A DNA stretch of 5,832 nt from Candidatus Roizmanbacteria bacterium CG_4_9_14_0_2_um_filter_39_13 (GCA_002788865.1 PFSC01000169.1:1-5832), one strand, 5' to 3'. Counted from the stretch's first letter, positions 1-5,495 are shown. Notes: generated by a model from the sequence alone, not told the origin. Translations and numbers: made by a program.

Positions 1-1
1 T

Positions 2-61
2 GAGCAGTATGTTCAGAGTCAGGGAAAGAAGCCAGAAGATATGCAGTTACGACTGTTGTAG
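2..61 (+). CDS. C-terminal tail of a probable IS200/IS605-type transposase (partial)
   Basis: An open frame entering from the left edge reads EQYVQSQGKKPEDMQLRLL and stops at TAG (59-61). Only 19 residues are visible, so no catalytic residue can be checked. The pattern of a tyrosine- and glutamine-containing helix, then a basic stretch, then a short leucine-rich end resembles the C-terminus of small Y1 HUH transposases (TnpA), where a late helix often reads like YIExQG. Two context points support a mobile element. A perfect hairpin lies 8 bases after the stop, as at the ends of IS200/IS605 elements. The ATPase gene read from the opposite strand also loses its family-like sequence just beyond that hairpin. 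Other small proteins with a similar tail cannot be excluded. Confidence 0.4.
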   Translation, partial: EQYVQSQGKKPEDMQLRLL

Positions 62-328
62 TCTTTGATACCCTGTGCTCTTGGCACAGGGTTGTTCATC
101 AGAAAAAATCACTTTTTGTTGTCCTACTTGTAATGGAATCGTTTTTCTTGCTCGAATAATCAGAGGATTGTTTTCTTTTAGAGACTGAAAAATATCCGTC
201 AAAGTAGTTTTCCCAGAAGTATTAACCCCATAAATAAAAGTTAGTTTCTCAAAACCTAAAGAAGCCCCATTCACAAAGTTTGCAAATGTGCCGATGTTTT
301 TAATTTCTTTAATGCAACCTATATTCAT
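47..328 (-). pseudogene. Truncated P-loop (AAA family) ATPase, N-terminal fragment
   Basis: The first 75 or so residues look like the start of the large AAA ATPases of the RloC/PrrC-like AAA_13 group. The opening reads IKEIKNIGTFANF. It is followed by LTFIYG and a Walker A motif GVNTSGKT at residues 34-41, then DIFQSLKENNP and an ARKT segment. Family members usually run to several hundred residues, with a coiled coil, signature motif and Walker B, none of which are present here. After about residue 76 the frame runs into the insertion-sequence hairpin and stops at 47-49, so the last 17 or so residues (from about EQPCAK) are probably read from the element. The start ATG (326-328) overlaps the TGA of the upstream DUF2130 gene as ATGA, implying translational coupling. 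The fragment keeps only the first nucleotide-binding motif and is almost certainly inactive. Assignment to an anticodon-nuclease type in particular is inference. Confidence 0.7.
70..92 (+). repeat. Perfect hairpin, probable IS right-end structure or transposase terminator
   Basis: ACCCTGTGC (70-78) pairs perfectly with GCACAGGGT (84-92) around a 5-base TCTTG loop. It starts 8 bases after the transposase-like stop codon. No clear run of T follows on either strand, so a classical intrinsic terminator is less likely. A subterminal hairpin recognised by a Y1 transposase fits better. Confidence 0.55.
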
Positions 329-1590
329 AATAATTCTGTATTATTGCCATCCTCTAATTCCAGCATTTTAATTTCTTGAATTGCACCACCAGTCAAGCCT
401 TTTAAATCGCCATAAATTCCGAATGTATTATCTATGACTCTTTGAACTTGCTTTTCTCTCTTTGCCCAAATCGCTTGATATGATCTTTTTTCTTTATCAA
501 TATCATTTTTCATTTCAATAAAAGCCTCCGCAATAGTTTGAATTCTTTGCTTAAAATCCACACTGTTTACATAAGCATAAACTACATCCCTTTTTTCTTC
601 TTTTCCGGTTAGCGCTCTGTTTGCTTCAGAAACTTTTAACAAATCGTATCGTAATAATGAAGCTAAATTAACAGCCAATTTTACGTCACAAACAAAAACT
701 CCGTCACGAAGCGAAAATCCTTTTACCTCTGTTGGCAAAACTATTGATACAATTACAGCTAAATCGGCTTTGATCGCCCGTTGATCATCTTTAAGTTTTT
801 GGATCCATCCTTCGCTCCATGCTTTAGTTTTTTTAGATTCCCAAATTATCTGACCGCATAAGCGGCCGGATCGATCAATGATTTTATGAATAACATCAGC
901 ACCTTTTACTCCTTTTGGCACAGGCACAATTTCATCTTGTGGAAATTCTGCTTTTAAGATTTCTTCAAGCTCTAATTCCAAAACTTCACCTTGAGTTTGT
1001 TGCGACCCCTGTTCAAGTTTTCTAGCCAAATCATCTTTGGCCTTTGTTGCATCTGTTAGTTGTTTTTTTAGTTGAGCAATGACATATTGTTGTTCTTCAG
1101 TTGCTTTCTTGTTTGCCTCTTCAACAATTGTCTTTTTTGCTTCTTCCAATTGTCTCATTTTCTCTAGTTCAAATGCCTGTTTTTCCTCGTTCAGTTTTAT
1201 TTTTTCTTTACGTAATTCAATCTCATTTTTTGTCGCTTGAGCCAATTTTTCTTCTTTATTTTTGAGCTGTTCTTCGAGGAGAGCTGTTTTTGCACTTTGC
1301 TCTTTTTCCGCTTCGGTCTTGGCATCTTTGTAAAGCTTTAACCTTTCTTCACTCATCTTATCGTTTACTTGTTTTGCTACAACCGAATCTATTTCTTTTT
1401 TACTCGTGGCAAGTGTATCAGCTTGTTTCTTTAAATCCGCTTCTTTCTGCTCTAGCTCCGCCTCTTTTATCTTTTGTTTTATTTCAAAATCTTTTTTAAT
1501 CTTTTCCTCAATTTGGTGTGTCAAAACATCATCAATTGAAATTGATTCTCCACATTTAGGGCATTGAATTTTCTGTTTAGTATTATTCAT
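325..1590 (-). CDS. DUF2130 domain protein: zinc-ribbon-like start, coiled coil, putative PD-(D/E)XK-like core
   Basis: This 421-residue protein has the full DUF2130 architecture. A CPKCG pair lies at residues 10-14 (only one CxxC is visible, so a half ribbon). A long charged coiled coil rich in K, E and Q covers about 27-195. A conserved C-terminal domain covers about 200-410. In that domain ELELEEIL (205-212), GAD (230-232) and WESKK (250-254), followed by WIQKLKDDQ, match the acidic-D-ExK layout of PD-(D/E)XK nucleases, with D232, E251 and K253 as candidate active-site residues. I recall the family being linked to that fold, but activity is unproven. There are no membrane segments or signal peptide. 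The ATG lies 2 bases after the stop of the hsdM-like remnant and has no convincing ribosome binding site, so it was probably translated by coupling. Its own TGA overlaps the ATPase start, suggesting the two act together. Its place in an R-M locus suggests a defence role. Confidence 0.88.
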   Translation of the reverse strand: MNNTKQKIQCPKCGESISIDDVLTHQIEEKIKKDFEIKQKIKEAELEQKEADLKKQADTLATSKKEIDSVVAKQVNDKMSEERLKLYKDAKTEAEKEQSAKTALLEEQLKNKEEKLAQATKNEIELRKEKIKLNEEKQAFELEKMRQLEEAKKTIVEEANKKATEEQQYVIAQLKKQLTDATKAKDDLARKLEQGSQQTQGEVLELELEEILKAEFPQDEIVPVPKGVKGADVIHKIIDRSGRLCGQIIWESKKTKAWSEGWIQKLKDDQRAIKADLAVIVSIVLPTEVKGFSLRDGVFVCDVKLAVNLASLLRYDLLKVSEANRALTGKEEKRDVVYAYVNSVDFKQRIQTIAEAFIEMKNDIDKEKRSYQAIWAKREKQVQRVIDNTFGIYGDLKGLTGGAIQEIKMLELEDGNNTELL

Positions 1591-1592
1591 AA

Positions 1593-1701
1593 TTATAAAA
1601 ATTGATTGATATTATCTAAAATTATCTTACTTTCCAAATACAGTTTGTTTATTTCTTGCAAAATCTCCTTCGGCTTGCGCAAACCTTATTACTTCCTCGT
1701 T
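1593..1701 (-). pseudogene. Remnant 3' end of a second hsdM-like gene
   Basis: The short gap between rhuM-1 and the DUF2130 gene is not empty. From 1682 down to the TAA at 1593-1595 the minus strand reads LRKPKEILQEINKL and then LESKIILDNINQFL. This aligns without gaps to the last 29 residues of the HsdM in this window (LRDTKEILEEMKKL onward), with 14 of 29 identical by eye. Just upstream, in a different frame, NEEVI (1687-1701) matches the NEVVL that precedes this tail in HsdM, so at least one frameshift separates the two parts. The DNA match is only moderate, so this is not a recent copy of the neighbouring hsdM. No start codon except a TTG at 1680-1682 serves the fragment, and it is probably not a gene. 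It may be what is left of an older hsdM allele. Confidence 0.65.
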
Positions 1702-2642
1702 TATTTTAACTTTTTGCGATTATAATTTTCTAACTCTTTTCTTACTTTTTGCTCCATTTCAATATGCGATACGCCACCCGGATTATCAAGAATTTTCTTG
1801 TCATTTAAAATCAAAAAGTTATTCAGTTTTTGTATCCAATCTTTCATATACATCACCCTTTGCTCCACGCTTTGCAATTCCGCAAAAGACAAAAACTGCT
1901 CCACCAAGAGATTAAGCCGCTTCAATTCCAATTCCTCCAAATAATTCTTGGCGACTTGCGCTTGTTCTCTAGTAATTATCTCGCCTTTCCAATTCGTCAA
2001 ACCGAGATTTGATTTATTGCTATCAATCCGATTTGCGATAATCTCCGCCGCAGTCAAACCGGTAATCGCAAAATGAAATTTATTTTGCACTGTGGCAAAA
2101 AATTTCTGCGCGTAATCGGTTTTTGAATTATAATCAACGCTAGTGGCAAAAACATCCCGGACTTTTTGGTAAAAATTCGCTTCCGAAGTCCTGATTTTTC
2201 TGATTCTTTCTTCCCACTCTTTAAAATATGTTTTTTTGACGCCGCCTTCGGCCAAGCGATCATCATCCATAACAAAACCCTTGATAATATATTCCTTAAG
2301 TTTTTGAGTAGCCCAAATACGAAACTGTGTACCACGCAAAGAATTTATTCTATACCCGACAGAAATAATAGCATCAAGGCTGTAAAACTTAATCGGTCGA
2401 TTGACGCTTCTTTCACCCTCTTTTTGAACTACCGAGGAATCCTCGGATGTTCGTTTTTCATCTAATTCTCCTTCTAAATAGACATTTTTCAAATGCAGAC
2501 TTATGTTATCCATGCTGCAATCAAAAAGCTCTGACATCTGCTTTTGACTAAGCCAAACTGTCTCACCTTGCATCTTAACTTCAATCTTTGTTTGCCCGTC
2601 TTCAGTATTATAAATAATTATTTTGTTATTTTTTTCATTCAT
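1701..2642 (-). CDS. RhuM family protein (rhuM-1), possibly shortened at the C-terminus
   Basis: This 313-residue protein belongs to the RhuM family, named for a gene of Salmonella pathogenicity island 3 and common beside type I R-M genes. Its biochemical role is not established. A helix-turn-helix-like stretch starts at WLSQKQMSELF (30-40). Family blocks follow: FYSLDAIISVGYRINS (87-102), QFRIWATQKLKEYIIKGF (106-123), FFATVQNKFHFAITG with TAAEII (181-202), LTNWKG (215-220), AKNYL (231-235) and DWIQKLNNFL (268-277). The end (ENYNRKKLK) is about 20 residues shorter than in rhuM-2 and lacks its DFDREVEKIL tail. The stop abuts the hsdM-like remnant, so the C-terminus may have been altered by rearrangement. 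The ATG lies 9 bases after the hsdM stop, preceded by a weak AAAGAA, so it probably shares the hsdM transcript. Confidence 0.88.
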   Translation of the reverse strand: MNEKNNKIIIYNTEDGQTKIEVKMQGETVWLSQKQMSELFDCSMDNISLHLKNVYLEGELDEKRTSEDSSVVQKEGERSVNRPIKFYSLDAIISVGYRINSLRGTQFRIWATQKLKEYIIKGFVMDDDRLAEGGVKKTYFKEWEERIRKIRTSEANFYQKVRDVFATSVDYNSKTDYAQKFFATVQNKFHFAITGLTAAEIIANRIDSNKSNLGLTNWKGEIITREQAQVAKNYLEELELKRLNLLVEQFLSFAELQSVEQRVMYMKDWIQKLNNFLILNDKKILDNPGGVSHIEMEQKVRKELENYNRKKLK

Positions 2643-2651
2643 AATATTCTT

Positions 2652-4034
2652 TTAAATTAATTTTAAAATACCTTCCAAAATCTTTCCACTTTCATCATCT
2701 AATTTCTTCATCTCCTCCAATATCTCCTTCGTATCACGCAAAACCACTTCATTGCTTTTGGTCGGATTTTTTACGGACAAATCAAACCCATTTGACAAGC
2801 TCAGGGCAAGAGTATCAATTGACCATGAACTTTTACTATCTGCTTTTGTTTTTTGTAACTCTACAAATTCCGCCAGATCATTTTCATTCAGTGGGTTTCC
2901 TTTGCCCAGATTCCGATCAAGGTTGAGTTGATAAAACCAAACTTTTTTGGTGGCAGCGCCCCTGCCCGCCGAAGCTTCAGCGTAGGAGGGTTTTTCAAAA
3001 AACAAAACAACAGTCTTCACACCTGCACCTTGAAATGTTCCACCGGGCAAATCTAAAACGGTATGAAGATTGCAATTTTCAAGTAATAATTTGCGGAGAC
3101 TTGTTGAAGCATTGTCAGTATTACTCAAGAATGTATTTTTGATCACGATTCCTGCTCGTCCTCCTACTTTGAGAATTTTGATGAAATATTGGAGGAATAG
3201 AAACGCAGTCTCTCCCGTTTTGATAGGAAAATTCTGCTGGATCTCACGACCAATGCCAGCACCAAAAGGTGGATTAGCCAAAATCACATCGTAGCGGTCC
3301 TTTTCCTGAAAATCATTTATATTTTCAGACAACGTATTCATGTGGCGTATGTTTGGAGCTTCCACGCCATGGAGAATCATATTCATGATACCGATTATAT
3401 ACGCGAGAGATTTTATCTCTTTCCCATAAAACGTGCTGTTCTGCAGTTTTGATATTTGACTTGATGAAAGCTTTGATTTATCTTGAGTGAGATAGTTAAA
3501 AGATTCAACCAAAAAGCCAGCACTACCGCAAGCTCCATCATAGATCGTTTCGCCAATTTTTGGATCAACCACTTTTACAATCGTTTTAATGAGAGGTCGT
3601 GGGGTATAGTACTCGCCACCATTGCGCCCTGCGTTTCCCATCTTGGCAATCTTTGCTTCATACAAATGAGAAAGCTCATGCTTTTCTTCATATAGCCGAA
3701 AGTGCATATCGTCAACGATATTTAGTATGTCTCTGAGTTTATATCCACTGGCAAGTCTATTTTTCAGTTCGCTGAATATTTCACCAATTTTATACTCGAT
3801 AATATGAGGGTCTTCAGCTCGAAATTGTTTAAGATATGGAAAAAGTTTTAAGTTTACAAAATCTTTCAAATCATCCCCACCCAACGCTTTATGATGATCT
3901 AATTTGCCATCTTTCATCTTAGGACAAGCCCATGTATTCCAGCGATACTCTGGTTTAAGAATATACTGATATTCTTTGCCCGCCAGCTTGCTTTCAGTGT
4001 TTTTTGTTTCTTCAAGGTCATCTAGATACTTCAA
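2652..4034 (-). CDS. hsdM: Type I restriction-modification DNA methyltransferase subunit HsdM, N-terminus lost
   Basis: This is an N6-adenine DNA methyltransferase, normally the M subunit of a type I R-M complex working with the specificity subunit HsdS. From the TTG at 4032-4034 it is 460 residues. EYYTPRPL (141-148) is the start of the N6-MTase domain. DGACGSAGF (166-174) is the SAM-binding motif I in the variant typical of this HsdM subgroup. ANPPFG (253-258) is catalytic motif IV (NPPF). The TTG is unlikely to be the original start: family-like sequence continues in frame upstream, interrupted by a TAA at 4125-4127 (see 4035-4136). Translation from TTG would lose about 34 N-terminal residues, part of the helical domain that contacts HsdS and DNA. 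Two palindromic repeats run through the C-terminal part in frame. It probably heads an operon with rhuM-1. No hsdS or hsdR is in the window, so it is either an orphan or decaying. Confidence 0.88.
   Translation of the reverse strand: MKYLDDLEETKNTESKLAGKEYQYILKPEYRWNTWACPKMKDGKLDHHKALGGDDLKDFVNLKLFPYLKQFRAEDPHIIEYKIGEIFSELKNRLASGYKLRDILNIVDDMHFRLYEEKHELSHLYEAKIAKMGNAGRNGGEYYTPRPLIKTIVKVVDPKIGETIYDGACGSAGFLVESFNYLTQDKSKLSSSQISKLQNSTFYGKEIKSLAYIIGIMNMILHGVEAPNIRHMNTLSENINDFQEKDRYDVILANPPFGAGIGREIQQNFPIKTGETAFLFLQYFIKILKVGGRAGIVIKNTFLSNTDNASTSLRKLLLENCNLHTVLDLPGGTFQGAGVKTVVLFFEKPSYAEASAGRGAATKKVWFYQLNLDRNLGKGNPLNENDLAEFVELQKTKADSKSSWSIDTLALSLSNGFDLSVKNPTKSNEVVLRDTKEILEEMKKLDDESGKILEGILKLI
2787..2810. 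repeat. Palindromic repeat inside hsdM reading LALSLSNG
   Basis: The plus strand contains CCCATTTGACAAGCTCAGGG, a variant of the quasi-palindrome CCCTTCGACAAGCTCAGGG that I recall as scattered through many bacterial draft genomes. In hsdM it is translated as LALSLSNG (residues 409-416), between SWSIDT and FDLSVKNP. Relatives usually have an unrelated acidic linker here. The frame is preserved. Confidence 0.55.
2961..2990. repeat. Palindromic repeat inside hsdM reading PSYAEASAGRG
   Basis: The plus strand has CCTGCCCGCCGAAGCTTCAG followed by CGTAGGAGGG, built on the near-palindrome GCCGAAGCTTCAGC (2968-2981) centred on AAGCTT. In hsdM it adds about 11 residues around SYAEASAGR (348-359) between FFEK and TKKVWFYQLNLD, which are nearly adjacent in relatives. 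It keeps the frame and is more GC-rich than the surrounding gene, like an in-frame repeat insertion of the Rickettsia palindromic element type. Confidence 0.65.
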
Positions 4035-4136
4035 GAATAGGATCCAGGATGTTTGCTCGACATAATCAAGCTCTGTTCCACAGCCAGAGTCTGTGTGAAG
4101 AATATTATCTATATTTTTAAACGATTACTCAAACAT
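4035..4136 (-). pseudogene. Detached 5' end of hsdM with a stop at codon 4
   Basis: Reading the hsdM frame upstream of the TTG gives family-like sequence: SFKNIDNIL, then GCGTELDYVEQ, then SWILFLKYLDDLE. This matches the usual HsdM opening, roughly MFEQTFKNIDDIL followed by ELDYxEQTSWxLFLKYLDDLE. Just before it the DNA reads ATG TTT GAG TAA (4136-4125), that is M-F-E-stop, where relatives have M-F-E-Q. A single C-to-T change (CAA to TAA) would explain it. If read through, the protein would be 494 residues. No clear Shine-Dalgarno precedes the ATG. A sequencing or assembly error at this base is the main alternative. Confidence 0.75.
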
Positions 4137-4146
4137 ATTGTTTTAG

Positions 4147-4219
4147 TTTTCTGACTGATAATTTTTATATAATGACTCTTCTCCCAAATTATACACCCCC
4201 CCGCCTCATGGTCAGAAAA
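4147..4219. repeat. 9-bp inverted repeat bracketing the hsdM promoter
   Basis: TTTTCTGAC (4147-4155) and its exact reverse complement GTCAGAAAA (4211-4219) enclose 55 bases. These contain the minus-strand TATAAT and a second TATAAT on the plus strand (4168-4173). It could be a pair of regulator half-sites or chance. The arms are short and AT-rich. Confidence 0.3.
4188..4215 (-). promoter_or_regulatory. Candidate hsdM promoter with a G7 tract in its spacer
   Basis: On the minus strand CTGACC (4215-4210) and a perfect TATAAT (4193-4188) are separated by 16 bases. The spacer holds a run of seven G (4202-4196 as read). The -10 lies about 50 bases upstream of the original hsdM ATG at 4136. The -35 matches the consensus only in its TGAC core. 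A change in G-tract length would alter the spacing. Confidence 0.4.
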
Positions 4220-4233
4220 GTTGACAAAATATG

Positions 4234-4255
4234 TTATTCAACCCCCGCGGTTGTA
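4234..4255. repeat. 22-bp direct repeat, copy between rhuM-2 and hsdM
   Basis: The repeat core CAACCCCCGCGGTTGTA follows TTATT and ends 2 bases before the rhuM-2 stop codon (4258-4260). It matches the copy at 5346-5367 except for one C/T difference. It contains an imperfect dyad, CAACC-5 bases-GGTTG, extendable through an A/T pair after one mismatch. It lies about 18 bases upstream of the candidate hsdM -35. Possible roles are operator, cassette border or dispersed genomic repeat. Confidence 0.7.
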
Positions 4256-4257
4256 CA

Positions 4258-5298
4258 TTATTTCCTTTTTTTAGAGTCCAAAATTTTCTCCACTTCGCGA
4301 TCAAAATCAGAAATATAATTTTTATCTTGTTCTATTCGGTATTTTTCGAATTCTCCGCGTGCCAAAGCTTCTGCCACTTGATGACTAATTTTTCCTAAAT
4401 CGTTCAAAATGTCGCGATCATTCAGTTTTAAAAATTCATTTAACTTCTTCTCCCAGTCCAGCATAAACATAGCTTGTTTACGTTTAGCCTGTGATTCAGC
4501 AAAAATCAAGTATTGCTCAACTATATTGTTGAGTCCCGCCAGCTCTTCTGTATCTAAATAATTTTTAGCTACGATCATATCTGACTTACGAATTGGTCCC
4601 TGTGGGCTGTTTTTCCAATTAGTGAGGCCAATATTTGGTTTACCACTACTCACGCGATTAGAGATGATTTCAGCTGCTGTATTTCCAGAAATAGCAAAAT
4701 GCAATTTATTTTGTACTGTGGCAAAAAAGTGCTGTGCTTGGACACTATTTTTGTCATAATCCACACTGCATTGTGCATAGATATCAGTAATTTTTTGATA
4801 AAACCTCCGCTCACTGCTACGAATATCTGCAATACGAGCCAGCTGTTCTTCAAAGTAATCGTGGCCAAAGGTGTAGTTGGGAGTTTTGAGCCGTTCATCA
4901 TCCATAGTAAAACCCTTGATGATGTACTCTTTCAAGCGCTCCGTCGCCCAAATACGAAATTGGGTAGCTTGTGAACTATTGACCCTGTAACCAACGGACA
5001 AAATTGCGTCGAGATTGTAGAATTCAACTTCTCGCGAAACCTGTCGACCCCCCTCATTTCGAACTTGTGCAATTTTTGCACTAGTTGCTTCTTTAATAAG
5101 CTCATTCTCTGTGTAGATGTTTCGCAGATGTTTTGTTACTACACTTCTGTCAACCCCAAAAAGATCAGCGATTTTTGCTTGAGTGAGCCAAATATTTTCA
5201 TCGTATAATAATATCTCTACTTTCACTTTGCCGTTTGGCGTTTTGTACAATAGAAATTCTGTAAAGTTATTTGGTTTGATAATTTGATTATTTTTCAT
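4258..5298 (-). CDS. RhuM family protein (rhuM-2), full length
   Basis: This 346-residue RhuM paralogue seems complete. A helix-turn-helix-like segment WLTQAKIADLFGVDRSVVTK begins at 37. FYNLDAILSVGYRVNS starts at 93 and ATQFRIWATERLKEYIIKGF at 111-130. FFATVQNKLHFAISG with TAAEII covers 191-212. LTNWKN, AKNYL, FMLDWEKKLNEFL and a charged C-terminus with DFDREVEKIL follow. The block from FYxLDAI to DDxRL is identical to rhuM-1 at 35 of 45 positions, but the rest is more diverged, so these are old paralogues or separate acquisitions. It has its own upstream region, an AT-rich leader and no evident Shine-Dalgarno. The 22-bp repeats lie on both sides. The HTH suggests DNA binding, possibly as a regulator of the R-M genes, but no RhuM function is firmly established. 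Confidence 0.9.
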   Translation of the reverse strand: MKNNQIIKPNNFTEFLLYKTPNGKVKVEILLYDENIWLTQAKIADLFGVDRSVVTKHLRNIYTENELIKEATSAKIAQVRNEGGRQVSREVEFYNLDAILSVGYRVNSSQATQFRIWATERLKEYIIKGFTMDDERLKTPNYTFGHDYFEEQLARIADIRSSERRFYQKITDIYAQCSVDYDKNSVQAQHFFATVQNKLHFAISGNTAAEIISNRVSSGKPNIGLTNWKNSPQGPIRKSDMIVAKNYLDTEELAGLNNIVEQYLIFAESQAKRKQAMFMLDWEKKLNEFLKLNDRDILNDLGKISHQVAEALARGEFEKYRIEQDKNYISDFDREVEKILDSKKRK

Positions 5299-5345
5299 AG
5301 TTTATTTATACAATAACACAACTATAAATTTGTTCAAATCATTAT

Positions 5346-5367
5346 TTATTCAACCCCTGCGGTTGTA
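5346..5367. repeat. 22-bp direct repeat, copy upstream of rhuM-2
   Basis: TTATT followed by CAACCCCTGCGGTTGTA is the second copy of the repeat at 4234-4255, 21 of 22 bases identical and in the same orientation. It ends 47 bases before the rhuM-2 start codon, inside its presumptive promoter region. Together the two copies enclose exactly one gene. Confidence 0.7.
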
Positions 5368-5422
5368 TATTTATCACAATTAATCCCACTCCGGGTTTAA
5401 TTCCCCGACGCTTTGCATCGAA

Positions 5423-5495
5423 CATGTCATCCTGAGGCGATTAGCCGAAGGATCCATGGATTCTTCTCCGCCAACTGGCGGATCAGAATGACATG
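5423..5495. repeat. 73-bp MITE-like inverted-repeat element
   Basis: CATGTCATCCTGA (5423-5435) and TCAGAATGACATG (5483-5495) pair with one mismatch in 13. Inside are two further palindromes. GAAGGATCCATGGATTCTTC (5447-5466) is near perfect. TCCGCCA-AC-TGGCGGA (5467-5482) is a perfect 7-bp stem. The TGTCATYCTGA ends resemble a repeat I recall as widespread in bacterial draft genomes. There is no coding capacity, so any movement would need enzymes supplied from elsewhere. Confidence 0.65.

Larger units (their letters stand above)
1..97 (+). mobile_element. Right end of an IS200/IS605-like insertion sequence (partial; boundary approximate)
   Basis: This segment combines a plus-strand transposase-like C-terminus (2-61), a perfect 9-bp-stem hairpin (70-92) and an abrupt loss of the ATPase coding pattern on the other strand. 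IS200/IS605 elements end in subterminal hairpins rather than inverted repeats and make no target duplication, which fits the absence of visible terminal repeats. The exact junction cannot be fixed from one end. It probably lies between about 93 and 105, because the ATPase reading from the right still looks family-like up to about residue 76 (codon 101-103). Confidence 0.4.

Noticed and set aside
70..92. Classical rho-independent terminator
   Set aside because: The stem is good, but no T-run follows in either direction.
1290..1499. Plus-strand open frame of 69 codons
   Set aside because: It is antisense to the coiled coil of the DUF2130 gene; its F, L and S richness is the mirror of lysine and glutamate codons. 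No family resemblance or start signal.
1593..1682. A small independent gene starting at TTG 1682
   Set aside because: Its 29 residues match the HsdM C-terminus, with a frameshifted continuation upstream, so a remnant is the better reading.
2054..2465. Overlapping minus- and plus-strand open frames within rhuM-1
   Set aside because: Both lie entirely inside the clear RhuM frame and resemble no protein.
4125..4127. TAA read as glutamine by an altered genetic code
   Set aside because: All other genes here end at ordinary TAA or TGA, and no bacterial code reading TAA as Gln is established. A mutation or sequence error is simpler.
4650..4974. Overlapping open frames within rhuM-2
   Set aside because: They are frame shadows of conserved RhuM blocks; the parallel positions in rhuM-1 and rhuM-2 follow from their homology.
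4234..5367. CRISPR array
   Set aside because: There are only two repeat copies, more than 1 kb apart, with a gene between them and no spacers.
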